The notes under the pieces: generated by a model
What the model saw: only the letters and a program-made list of their open reading frames with translations
What the model was told of the DNA's origin: nothing
Database searches by the model: none
From: Clostridiaceae bacterium
GTDB lineage: Bacteria; Bacillota; Clostridia; Oscillospirales; Butyricicoccaceae
NCBI GenBank assembly: GCA_009911355.1
Contig: QXXE01000032.1
Span: 1 to 42,553 of the forward strand
Length of the DNA stretch: 42,553 nt
Direction of reading: 5' to 3'
Position numbers and translations under genes: made by a program
Shown: in pieces, positions 22,163 through 30,341 of the stretch
Layout: each line of letters opens with the position of its first letter
Position numbering within the stretch: position 1 is the stretch's first letter

Positions 22163-23395
22163 TCAATCCCCTGCTTGTTCGCTTTTGCCAAGCAGCGCAA
22201 GGCCCACAGCAAACAGGATCAGCAAACCAAGGATTCCAAAGCTGGATGAATGGAAAACAAACGCGCAGAACGCCACAATGGCAGGCCCCATAAAATCAGC
22301 GGCTTTTCCAAAAATGTCGAACAGGCCAAAATACTCATTTGCTTCCTCTTTGGGGATCATTTTCCCAAAGTGGGAGCGCGAAAGCGACTGGACGCCGCCC
22401 TGGAACATACCGACCGCAGCGGCAAGCACCCAGAATTCCCACGCCTTGTCAAGCTGATAACCAAAGGCGCAGATACCCATATATGCGACGATCGACACCC
22501 GGATCAACCGCACAACGCCCCATTTTTCCGCAGCCTTCGCAGTCAGCAGCGCACAGGGGAACGCGACGAACTGGGTCAGCAGCAGCGCCAGGATCATCTG
22601 TGACTGGTCGATGCCGACCTCCGCGCCATAGGTCGTGGCAAGGCTCATGATGGTATAAACGCCGTCGATATAAAAGAAGTATGACAGGATAAAAAACAGC
22701 ATCCGCCGGTCCCGGCGCAGCTTGCCAAAGGTCGACCGCAGCCGGTAAATCGAATGGCGCAGCTTGTCTGGGCGGTCGTCCAGGCAGTAGACCTGCCGCA
22801 CGTCGCGCAGCAGCGGCATGGTCAGCACCCCCCACCAAGCCCCCGTCAGTGCAAAAGAGAGACGGGTTGCCTGCACGGTTGACAGCCCGAAGGGGGTCGT
22901 AAAGATCAGCACAATCCCAATGATGAACGGGATGCAGCTGCCGATATACCCCCAAGCGTACCCTGTGGCGGAAATGCGGTCAATGCGCGCGTCGGTGGTC
23001 ACATCGGTCAGCATGGCGTCGTAGAATACATTACAGGCAGAGTAACCCAGCCGGGCCGCAACAAAAAGTGCGAGGTAAGCATAAGGGTTCGCAGTCAGGC
23101 ACAGCCCGGCAAGCCCCGCCAGCCCCAGCGCGAGCGCCGCAAGGAACAGCCTGCGCTTCATGCCGCTGTAGTCGGCGACCGCGCCCAAAAATGGCGACAG
23201 CACCGCCAGGATGAGCACCGACGCAGCCGTCACGCTTGCCCAAAGCCCCGATGCATAAACCGTATCGATCCCTTCCGCCTCGGCGAGCCCTTTGAAGAAG
23301 ATCGGGATGGTCGTTGTGACCAGCAGGATAAACGCGGAGTTGCCAACGTCGTACAGCACCCAGCTGCGCTCGGCGCGGGTCATTTTTTCCGCCAT
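22163..23395 (-). CDS. MFS transporter, UMF1 family
   Basis: 410 residues with about 12 membrane segments. The N-terminus RAERSWVLYDVGNSAFILLV is the UMF1 signature (related to Atg22-type transporters), and QGGVQSLSRSHFGKMIPKEEANEYFGLFDIFGKAADF is the matching signature of the second half (residues about 332-368). Substrates are not known; the family is tied to amino acid or nutrient export. ATG 23395 has AAAGGAGG 8 nt upstream. It lies alone on the minus strand, 163 nt downstream of the PsiE-like gene, and its regulation is not visible. Confidence 0.9.
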   Translation of the reverse strand: MAEKMTRAERSWVLYDVGNSAFILLVTTTIPIFFKGLAEAEGIDTVYASGLWASVTAASVLILAVLSPFLGAVADYSGMKRRLFLAALALGLAGLAGLCLTANPYAYLALFVAARLGYSACNVFYDAMLTDVTTDARIDRISATGYAWGYIGSCIPFIIGIVLIFTTPFGLSTVQATRLSFALTGAWWGVLTMPLLRDVRQVYCLDDRPDKLRHSIYRLRSTFGKLRRDRRMLFFILSYFFYIDGVYTIMSLATTYGAEVGIDQSQMILALLLTQFVAFPCALLTAKAAEKWGVVRLIRVSIVAYMGICAFGYQLDKAWEFWVLAAAVGMFQGGVQSLSRSHFGKMIPKEEANEYFGLFDIFGKAADFMGPAIVAFCAFVFHSSSFGILGLLILFAVGLALLGKSEQAGD

Positions 23396-23558
23396 GGGTC
23401 GCCCTCCTTTGCAGCGCTTTGGCTTAGGATCTGTATCCGCGGTGTCGGCGCCGTAAAGACGCGCTTGACGGCCTGAGGATGCAGGTTCTTAGTTTCCCGG
23501 ATTTCCCCGGGAATTTTACAGGGAAAGGTTTCCTGTGCCCGCAAGCCAGGCGCGCACC

Positions 23559-24041
23559 TCAATCATCAGCCCCAGCAGCGCCCGCCGTTTCTTCACCGCT
23601 GACGTTCCTGCGCCGCATAAAATCGTGCAGCGTTTCCTTTGCAAGCGAACGGTGGGCCTGCTCTGGCTTGTCCAGCTGTGGGATGAAGCAGTATTTGCGG
23701 ATCAGGAAAAGGACCGCAATTGCAATAACCCCCAGAAGGTTCTGGACGGCTGTTGTCTCATGGGCAATGATCTCGCGCGCGATTGCCATGCTCAGCACCT
23801 CAACAACCGAGTCGAGCGAATGGGTGCAGAGCATCTTGGTAAACTCAATGCTCAGCACAATCGTCGCAACGACGCTCAAATAGGTCGTGATGTGCCCTGG
23901 GTCGCCCAGCAGCTTTACAAAGTCCAGCGAATACGCCAGCCCCAGGATCGCAAACAGCACCCCCAGAACCAGGAATACCCCAATCACCGATTCCAGGATA
24001 ATCGTAAGATGATACAGCGTCGACTGGATGCGATATTTCAT
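23559..24041 (-). CDS. PsiE-like membrane protein
   Basis: 160 residues with four hydrophobic segments near 12-36, 50-68, 82-94 and 100-118. The order and the C-terminal part (LDSVVEVLSMAIAREIIAHE, then LLGVIAIAVLFLIRKYCF) fit the PsiE family of phosphate-starvation-inducible membrane proteins, whose function is unknown. The last 35 residues are a charged cytoplasmic tail. ATG 24041 has AAAAGGAGG about 9 nt upstream. No pho-type box was recognised, so phosphate control is not supported here. Confidence 0.75.
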   Translation of the reverse strand: MKYRIQSTLYHLTIILESVIGVFLVLGVLFAILGLAYSLDFVKLLGDPGHITTYLSVVATIVLSIEFTKMLCTHSLDSVVEVLSMAIAREIIAHETTAVQNLLGVIAIAVLFLIRKYCFIPQLDKPEQAHRSLAKETLHDFMRRRNVSGEETAGAAGADD

Positions 24042-24195
24042 AATATGCAGTCCTCCTTTTTTGTCGGGGAATTGTATTATCTATAGTATACAGGAAAACG
24101 ATGACGGATGCACGCATTTTTGGAGATTTTTTTTGGGATTTTTCAGGAAACGAAAAAGATGACTGCAAGGAGCCGAATCCTATACAAATTTATAG

Positions 24196-24224
24196 TTGCG
24201 TACTGCCCCTGGAAATGATATAAT
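24196..24224 (+). promoter_or_regulatory. glmS promoter
   Basis: -35 TTGCGT (24196-24201), 17-bp spacer, -10 TATAAT (24219-24224). Transcription should begin near 24231. Confidence 0.75.
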
Positions 24225-24228
24225 ACCC

Positions 24229-24345
24229 GCATATAGCGAAAGTGAAACGTGTGATCACGCCGCTATATGCAGCGCGGGGATGCGGGCAGCGCAGGTAAAA
24301 ACACAGGGCTCCGCAACACGCACGGAAAGGATGTGAGGCCGCAGC
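24229..24345 (+). other. Structured leader between glmS promoter and ribozyme
   Basis: A strong hairpin, GCATATAGCG pairing with CGCTATATGC, starts at about the first transcribed base. A further stretch of about 70 nt reaches the ribozyme and contains GC-rich inverted segments. It has no plausible gene. It is not part of the usual glmS ribozyme core. Confidence 0.5.
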
Positions 24346-24349
24346 AGGA

Positions 24350-24515
24350 AACTGAACAGCAAAAGCGCCAGAGCTGCCAAGTGCAGCTGACGAGGTAAGG
24401 GTTTATCGAAAATTCGGCGGATGCCCTTCGGCCGCAGCGGATCGGTCGTCAGCCGTCCGGCAAAACCCGGGAGCAATCCCGGCGACAAAGCGGTACGGCA
24501 AAACGCATTATTTTT
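24350..24515 (+). ncRNA. glmS ribozyme (glucosamine-6-phosphate-responsive)
   Basis: The conserved core is clear: AGCGCCAGAGCTG, then GCAGCTGACGAGG, then GGGTTTATCGAAAATTCGGC and GGATGCCC, as in the glmS ribozyme. Cleavage should fall between A24364 and G24365. A later part near 24470-24510 resembles the P3/P4 pseudoknot and tail (GGCGACAAAGCGG). With glucosamine-6-phosphate as cofactor the RNA cuts itself and lowers GlmS synthesis. Confidence 0.93.
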
Positions 24516-24590
24516 GCGCCCAAAACCGGCATCCTGGATCCGGTTTGGCGCTGTTTTGTTCTTTTTTACTTTTGGAGGATCACTGTTACT

Positions 24591-26429
24591 ATGTGTGGTA
24601 TCGTAGGATTTACCGGGCAGGAAAACGCCCTGCCTATTTTAATGCGAGGGCTTTACAGCCTGGAATACCGCGGCTATGACTCCGCAGGCATTGCCGCATT
24701 TACCGAGGATGGCCTGAAGGTCATCAAAACCAAAGGCCGCATCTCAAACCTTGAGGAAAAGCTGCGCGGGGAAGGCAGCTTCTCCAGCACCTGCGGCATC
24801 GGCCACACCCGCTGGGCAACCCACGGTGGGCCCTCCGACCGCAACTCCCATCCCCATCTCGGCGGGCGCGACGGCAAGGTTGCGGTCGTACATAACGGCA
24901 TTATAGAAAACTACCTGTTCCTGCGCGGGCAGCTGGAAAAGCATGGCTATGTGTTCCAGTCGGAGACCGACACCGAGACGGTCGCCCATCTGATCGACTA
25001 CCTGCACACCGGGCGGCAGGAGGACCTTGCCCAGACGGTCCTAAAGGCGTTGTCGCTGCTGCGCGGCTCGTATGCACTTGGCGTGGTCAGCATGGATGAC
25101 AGCAGCGAGATCGTCGCCGCGCGCCGCGACAACCCGCTCATCATCGGGCTTGGCGAGGGCGAAAACATGATTGCGTCGGATATCACTGCGATCATTTCCC
25201 GCACCCGGCGGTATATCATCCTTGACGACAACGAGGTCGCCGTCGTACGCCCTGACCGCGTGACTGTTTACAATCAGCTGGGCGACGTGGTCGACAAGCC
25301 GGTGCAGGAGGTCAATTGGGATCTGTCTGCTGCAGAAAAAGGCGGCTACGCCCACTTCATGCTCAAGGAGATCATGGAACAGCCCCGTGCGTTCTCGGAC
25401 ACCGTACGCCCACGCATCCAGGACGGCGAAATTGTGTTTGAGGACAACGGCCTGACCGACGAGCGGCTCCGCGAGGCCGGGCATATCCATTTGATCGCGT
25501 GCGGCTCCGCGTACCATGCCGGCATGGTCGGCAAGGCGGTAATTGAGGAGCTGGGGCGTGTGCGCTGCTCGGTTTCTGTCGCGTCGGAGTTCCGGTATTC
25601 CAACCCGATCATCCGCGAAAAGGACCTGTGCATCGTGATCAGCCAGTCGGGCGAGACAGCCGACTCCCTTGCGGCGCTGCGGCAGGCGCAGCGTGCGGGG
25701 GCGTTTACGCTCGCAGTTGTCAATGTTGTGTCGTCCACGATCGCACGCGAGGCCGACGGTGTGCTGTACACCTGGGCGGGCCCTGAAATCGCGGTTGCGA
25801 CCACAAAGGCGTATTCCGCCCAGTTGGCGGCACTTTACCTGATTGCCGCAAAGGTTGCGAAGGCGCGGGGGCTTTTGGACCGTCAAACCGAGCGCGAGCT
25901 GTGCGGCGCGCTGCTCCAGCTGCCGGACAGCATCCGGGAAATGCTCGAGCAGATCAAAACGGTGCAGTATCTTGCCAGCAAGTACGCGAACCGGTCGAGC
26001 GTGTTTTATCTGGGGCGCGGGCTGGATTATGCGGCGGCGATGGAGGCTTCGCTGAAGCTGAAAGAGATTTCTTATGTCCATTCGGAAGCTTATGCGGCGG
26101 GCGAGCTCAAGCACGGCACGATCTCGCTGATTGAGGAGGGGACGCTGGTCGTTGCGCTGGCGACCCAGCGGCATTTATATGAAAAGACGGTTTCAAACAT
26201 CCGCGAGGTAACGGCGCGCGGGGCGGAGGTTGTATTGATTGCGGCGGAGGACTTTGACGGGGATGTATCGGCTTGCAAAAATGTAATCCGGCTGCCGGCT
26301 TGCATGGAACGTTTTGCGGCTTCCTTGTCGATCATCCCGATGCAGCTGTTTGCTTATTATGTTGCGGTCGAGCGCAGCTGCGACGTTGACAAACCACGCA
26401 ATCTTGCGAAGTCGGTCACGGTGGAGTGA
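24591..26429 (+). CDS. glmS: Glutamine-fructose-6-phosphate aminotransferase (isomerizing)
   Basis: 612 residues, full length. Starts MCGIVGFTG, with Cys2 as the N-terminal glutaminase nucleophile after Met removal; residues 1-240 are the glutaminase domain (HTRWATHGGPSDRNSHPH). Two SIS isomerase domains follow, with SQSGETADSLAAL near residue 350, and the protein ends LAKSVTVE, the conserved C-tail. It makes glucosamine-6-phosphate from fructose-6-phosphate and glutamine, the entry step to cell-wall amino sugars. GGAGG lies about 13 nt before ATG 24591, rather far, so translation may be modest. The ribozyme upstream gives feedback control by product. Confidence 0.97.
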   Translation: MCGIVGFTGQENALPILMRGLYSLEYRGYDSAGIAAFTEDGLKVIKTKGRISNLEEKLRGEGSFSSTCGIGHTRWATHGGPSDRNSHPHLGGRDGKVAVVHNGIIENYLFLRGQLEKHGYVFQSETDTETVAHLIDYLHTGRQEDLAQTVLKALSLLRGSYALGVVSMDDSSEIVAARRDNPLIIGLGEGENMIASDITAIISRTRRYIILDDNEVAVVRPDRVTVYNQLGDVVDKPVQEVNWDLSAAEKGGYAHFMLKEIMEQPRAFSDTVRPRIQDGEIVFEDNGLTDERLREAGHIHLIACGSAYHAGMVGKAVIEELGRVRCSVSVASEFRYSNPIIREKDLCIVISQSGETADSLAALRQAQRAGAFTLAVVNVVSSTIAREADGVLYTWAGPEIAVATTKAYSAQLAALYLIAAKVAKARGLLDRQTERELCGALLQLPDSIREMLEQIKTVQYLASKYANRSSVFYLGRGLDYAAAMEASLKLKEISYVHSEAYAAGELKHGTISLIEEGTLVVALATQRHLYEKTVSNIREVTARGAEVVLIAAEDFDGDVSACKNVIRLPACMERFAASLSIIPMQLFAYYVAVERSCDVDKPRNLAKSVTVE

Positions 26430-26435
26430 GGCGCT

Positions 26436-26577
26436 GGCGCGGAGATGTCCTCCGCGGACGGCGGCGGGGCTCTGCCCCTGCACCCCGCTCCTCGCCGGAG
26501 AGGCGCCCTACGCGGGCAGCGCCCAAGGGACTCGTCCCTTGGGAATCCCTCCCTCGCCTGCGGGCGGGACGAGTGGC
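26436..26577 (+). repeat. Dispersed GC-rich repeat, copy 6
   Basis: Starts about 7 nt after the glmS stop, same direction. Modules: GGGGCTCTGCCCC, a CGGAG-type loop, CCCAAGGGACTCGTCCCTTGGG, and the end motif TCGCCTGCGGGCGGGACG. Confidence 0.8.
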
Positions 26578-26615
26578 CCCCTCTCCCCCACTTCCTATTT
26601 GCAGAACGATACCGC

Positions 26616-26645
26616 AAAGCCCACGGGATCCCCGTGGGCTTTTGC
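26616..26645. terminator. Convergent terminator between glmS and ade
   Basis: Perfect stem AAAGCCCACGGG / CCCGTGGGCTTT followed by T on the plus strand and preceded by A-rich sequence for the minus strand. Confidence 0.85.
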
Positions 26646-26685
26646 CTGTTTGTGCGGAAGACGATGTGCTTTTTTAACGTTTGGC

Positions 26686-28395
26686 TCAGTCGCAGAAACT
26701 GAATTTTTCGGCATCGAACATCCCGAGGTCGGTAATACGCATTTTCGGGATTACCGGCAGCGCCATAAAGCTCAAGGTGATAAACGGGTCAACGCCCTCT
26801 TGAACGCCGAGTTCGCGGGCCCGTTTGGAAATACGTTGCAGGCAGGCGTTCAGTTCTTCGGGCGGCAGCGGGCTCATGAGTCCGCCGACTGGCAGCGGCA
26901 GTGTATCCAGCACCTGCCCGCCGCGCACAAGGGTGTATCCGCCCTGCACCCGTTCCAGTTCACGGACGGCGGCTTCCATATCGTGTGCATCACGTCCCAC
27001 GACGATCAGGTTATGCGAATCGTGGGCGACAGTGGTCGCAGCAGCACCTTCACGCAGCCCATAGCCGCGCAGCAGGCCGCAGCCAATATTCCCTCTGGCG
27101 TGGTGCCGTTCGAGCACGGCAATGCGGCAGACTTGCCCGTTTTCCAGTGCCTTTTCGGCTTCTGCGCCGGTCAGCGAGCCCTTTTCGGTCGCGATCTCGT
27201 GCGGGAGCATCTCAATCACGGGGTAGCGCTTCCCCGGTTCAAGCGCGGGGGCAAGACGCGCCGCGTCAAACGGCGCGAGGTTCACCGAACCTCGGATTGC
27301 TTCCGGGGCGGGGGCAGACTGCGCGAAAAATTCCTGGCGGACGCTCCCGTTTTCTGCCACAAGCACGCCCTTTTGATAAACACGCAGCACATCCAGCTCC
27401 TGCAAATCATGAAACACCACAAGGTCGCCCTGTCTGCCGGGGGCGACCGCACCCAAATGCGGCAGATTATAGATCCGCGCGGCGTTCAATGTCGCAATGC
27501 GCAGCGCCCTGACAGGGTCCATGCCGAGCCCGACCGCCTTTTTCACGCACCAGCGCACCGTGCCCTCCCGCCGGATATCGGCGAGATGCTTGTCGTCAGT
27601 GCAGAAGGCCAGGCGGCCCGTAGATAGGGATTCGGCAAGCACGCCGGAAAGGATGGCTTCCAAATTCCGGGACGCGCTTCCCTCCCGTACCAGCACCGCA
27701 AGCCCCGCGCGCAGCTTTTCCCGCGCTTCGCCGTAGGATACCGCTTCATGATCGGTGTGCACGCCCGCCGCGATATAGGCTTGCAGCGGCCTGCCGTGCG
27801 CTTGCGGGGCGTGCCCATCAGCGATGCGCCCATTGAACAGCGTCAGCTTACGCAGCACCCCGGGGTCGCGTCCCAGCACGCCGGGGAGGTTCATCATCTC
27901 CCCCAGCCCCAGCACACGCGGATGCACCGCCAGCTGCGCGAGATCGTCGGCAGAAAGGGTACATCCCGCGTGTTCAAACGGAGTCGCAGGAACGCAGGAC
28001 GGCAGCATGACATAATAATTGACCGGAAGCCCCTCCGACGCGTCCAGCATATATTGGATGCCCGGAAGCCCCGCGACATTCGCGATCTCATGCGGGTCGG
28101 TAATCAGGGTGGTCACGCCCCAGCGCAGCTCTTCGGCACAGTAGGCGGAAGGCACCGCCATAGAGGACTCCACATGGCAATGGGCGTTGATCAACCCTGG
28201 AGCGACAAACGCGCCGTGCAGGTCAGCCACTTCAGCGGCTTCGGAGTAGTCCCCTACCCCCGCAATGAAGCCGTCCACAACGGCAATATCCGCCGGGAAT
28301 ACCGTGCCGGTAAATACATCCACCACCTGCGCGTTTTTCAGCACCAGATCAGCGGGGGCCTCCCCCAGCGCGGCTTGTATCAATCGCTCTTTCAT
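26686..28395 (-). CDS. ade: Adenine deaminase
   Basis: 569 residues, full length for the amidohydrolase-type enzyme. Metal and active-site motifs are present: INAHCHVESSM (near residue 70), TLITDPHEIANV, LGLGEMMNLPGV, DGHAPQAHG and FCTDDKH. It converts adenine to hypoxanthine and ammonia, in the cytosol, with a divalent metal. ATG 28395 has GGAGG 8 nt upstream. It lies downstream of an AzgA-type purine permease on the same strand; import of adenine followed by deamination makes a coherent salvage pair. A hairpin near 28443-28474 and a dispersed repeat separate the two, so their coupling may be loose. Confidence 0.96.
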   Translation of the reverse strand: MKERLIQAALGEAPADLVLKNAQVVDVFTGTVFPADIAVVDGFIAGVGDYSEAAEVADLHGAFVAPGLINAHCHVESSMAVPSAYCAEELRWGVTTLITDPHEIANVAGLPGIQYMLDASEGLPVNYYVMLPSCVPATPFEHAGCTLSADDLAQLAVHPRVLGLGEMMNLPGVLGRDPGVLRKLTLFNGRIADGHAPQAHGRPLQAYIAAGVHTDHEAVSYGEAREKLRAGLAVLVREGSASRNLEAILSGVLAESLSTGRLAFCTDDKHLADIRREGTVRWCVKKAVGLGMDPVRALRIATLNAARIYNLPHLGAVAPGRQGDLVVFHDLQELDVLRVYQKGVLVAENGSVRQEFFAQSAPAPEAIRGSVNLAPFDAARLAPALEPGKRYPVIEMLPHEIATEKGSLTGAEAEKALENGQVCRIAVLERHHARGNIGCGLLRGYGLREGAAATTVAHDSHNLIVVGRDAHDMEAAVRELERVQGGYTLVRGGQVLDTLPLPVGGLMSPLPPEELNACLQRISKRARELGVQEGVDPFITLSFMALPVIPKMRITDLGMFDAEKFSFCD

Positions 28396-28442
28396 CGCAA
28401 AACCTCCAATGCGTTACATTCCTAAAATTACAACCAAAATGC

Positions 28443-28474
28443 CGTAAAGCCGCACGGAATCGTACGGCTTTACG
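28443..28474 (-). terminator. Hairpin between permease and ade genes
   Basis: CGTAAAGCCG-ACG / CGT-CGGCTTTACG stem, without a strong T run on the minus strand. It may be a partial terminator or mRNA stabiliser. Confidence 0.55.
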
Positions 28475-28497
28475 ATCGTTCTTGATGTCATAACGTC

Positions 28498-28607
28498 TCC
28501 CCGTCCCGCCCGCAGGCGGAGAAAGGGATTCCAAAGGGGCGAGCCCCTTTGGCGCTGCCCGCGTAGGGCCGGGGCCTGGGGCAGCGCCCCAGCGCAGACG
28601 CAAACCC
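28498..28607 (-). repeat. Dispersed GC-rich repeat, copy 7
   Basis: Minus orientation, starting about 3 nt after the permease stop. Modules: GGGGCGCTGCCCC, CCAAAGGGGCTCGCCCCTTTGG, and the end motif CCGCCTGCGGGCGGGACG. Confidence 0.8.
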
Positions 28608-28609
28608 GC

Positions 28610-29992
28610 TTAGAGCAGGATGTACTTCAGGATGAAGACCACTGCCAGTACATACATCACAGGGCTGATCTTCTTTTCCTTCGCCTTGCCAGTCGCAAGG
28701 TTGATCACCACATAAGAGATCACGCCCAGCGCAATCCCCTCAGAAATCGAATACATAAACGGCATCGCGAACAGCGCGATAAACGCCGGGATCGCATCGC
28801 CCGCATCATCAAAATCCACCTTAAGCACAGTAGACAGCATCATAAAGCCTACCACGATCAGCGCAGGCGCCGTCGCAAACGACGGGATCGCCAGGAAGAT
28901 CGGCGACAGGAACAGCGAAACCAGGAAGAACAGCGCCGTCACCATGCCCGTCAGGCCCGTGCGCCCGCCTTCTGCAACACCTGAAGCCGACTCCACAAAT
29001 GTTGTCGTCGTCGATGTGCCCAGCACCGCGCCCGCAGAGGTCGCCACAGCATCCGCCAGCAGCGCTCCCTTGACCTTCGGCAGCTTGCCGTCCTTGTCCA
29101 GCATGTCCGCTTTCGACGCTACGCCCATCAGCGTGCCCAGCGTGTCAAACATGTCCACAAACAGGAACGCCAGCATAATCGTAATAAAATCCGCATTCAT
29201 AATGCCAGAGAAGTCCAGCTTGCCCAACGTCGGCATCACCGACGGGATCGACAGCCCGTTCGAGAAGTCCGGCAGCACCGAGAACATCCCCAGCTCCGGG
29301 TTCGGCACGTAAATGCCCGCAAACTCACACACAATGCCCAGCACCCAGGTCGCCAGGATGCCCCACAGAATGCCGCCCTTGATATTTTTAATCAGGAACA
29401 CCGCCGTGATGATCACACCTACCAGCGCCAGCAGCGCGCCCACGCCCGTTGAGGAGAACGTGCCGTCGCGCAGCGAAGACGCGAAGGGGTACATCCCCAG
29501 CAGCGTAGAATCATTGTTGATGACCAGCTTGGAGTTTTGCAGGCCGATAAACGTGATAAACAAGCCGATACCGCACGAAACACCGTATTTCAGGCATGCC
29601 GGGATCGAATTGAAGATCAGCTCGCGCACATTGGTCACCGACAGCACAATGAACACCAGGCCCTCCACAAAGACCGCCGCCAGCGCCGCCTGCCAGCTGT
29701 AGCCATAGCCCAGCACGACCGTATATGCAAAATAGGCGTTCAGCCCCATGCCCGGCGCAAGCGCAAACGGGTAGTTTGCCAGCAGCGCCATCAGGATCGT
29801 ACCCAGCGCGGACGCAAGGCAGGTCGCGGTAAACACCGCCCCCGTGTCCATCCCCGATGCACCAAGGATGTTCGGGTTGACCGCGAGGATGTACGCCATC
29901 GTCATAAAGGTCGTCAGCCCGGCGATCACCTCGGTGCGCACCGTTGTGCCCGCTTCCCTTAAACGGAAGCGCTGCTCAAGAAAATTGTTCAT
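28610..29992 (-). CDS. Purine permease, NCS2 AzgA/PbuG type
   Basis: 460 residues with about 12 membrane segments. N-terminal family features are TEVIAGLTTFMTMAYILAVN and LAPGMGLNAYFAYTV; the central GVASKADMLDKDGKLP and SASGVAEGGRTGLT are typical of AzgA/PbuG guanine, hypoxanthine and adenine permeases. It should import nucleobases with protons. Start chosen at ATG 29992 (MNNFLEQRF), with AAAGGGGG about 10 nt upstream; the more upstream GTG would add an unlikely tail of 28 residues. It precedes adenine deaminase. I looked for a purine riboswitch in the leader and saw none. Confidence 0.93.
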   Translation of the reverse strand: MNNFLEQRFRLREAGTTVRTEVIAGLTTFMTMAYILAVNPNILGASGMDTGAVFTATCLASALGTILMALLANYPFALAPGMGLNAYFAYTVVLGYGYSWQAALAAVFVEGLVFIVLSVTNVRELIFNSIPACLKYGVSCGIGLFITFIGLQNSKLVINNDSTLLGMYPFASSLRDGTFSSTGVGALLALVGVIITAVFLIKNIKGGILWGILATWVLGIVCEFAGIYVPNPELGMFSVLPDFSNGLSIPSVMPTLGKLDFSGIMNADFITIMLAFLFVDMFDTLGTLMGVASKADMLDKDGKLPKVKGALLADAVATSAGAVLGTSTTTTFVESASGVAEGGRTGLTGMVTALFFLVSLFLSPIFLAIPSFATAPALIVVGFMMLSTVLKVDFDDAGDAIPAFIALFAMPFMYSISEGIALGVISYVVINLATGKAKEKKISPVMYVLAVVFILKYILL

Positions 29993-30093
29993 TGACAGTT
30001 TCCCCCTTTTTAATGAGAAAATGAAATCAGGGCGGGAACCTTCGCGCCCACAGGCGCAGGGAGCGCCGCCGCCCACGGCCCCTCCCGCTTTTT

Positions 30094-30122
30094 ATCATAA
30101 AACAAACTGGAAGAATTGTCAA
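30094..30122 (-). promoter_or_regulatory. Promoter of the purine permease gene
   Basis: Minus strand: -35 TTGACA (30117-30122), 17-bp spacer, -10 TATGAT (30094-30099). Confidence 0.7.
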
Positions 30123-30235
30123 CATTTTCCCTGGGATTTGCCGAAATATCGGTTTTTCGGGAAGCCATCCGCCTTTCCTGTCGGATTTTACAAAAATGGA
30201 CACCCATAAAGGGATGAAAAATCAAAGTTTACCGA

Positions 30236-30264
30236 TTGTAATTTTCTGCCGTGGATGGTATATT
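30236..30264 (+). promoter_or_regulatory. Promoter of carB
   Basis: -35 TTGTAA (30236-30241), 17-bp spacer, -10 TATATT (30259-30264), about 75 nt before the start codon. Confidence 0.55.
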
Positions 30265-30341
30265 TATAAGAGTACAATGCGGTTATGGGCAGCTGCGCCT
30301 GCCCTTCACAGGTTTCTAACTTTTATCAACGGAGGGAAAAT

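Noticed and set aside
24255..24606. Short frames between psiE-like gene and glmS
   Set aside because: They overlap the glmS ribozyme and its leader, which explain the sequence better.
29993..30284. Purine riboswitch in front of the purine permease gene
   Set aside because: The conserved riboswitch loops and P1 pattern were not found on either strand.
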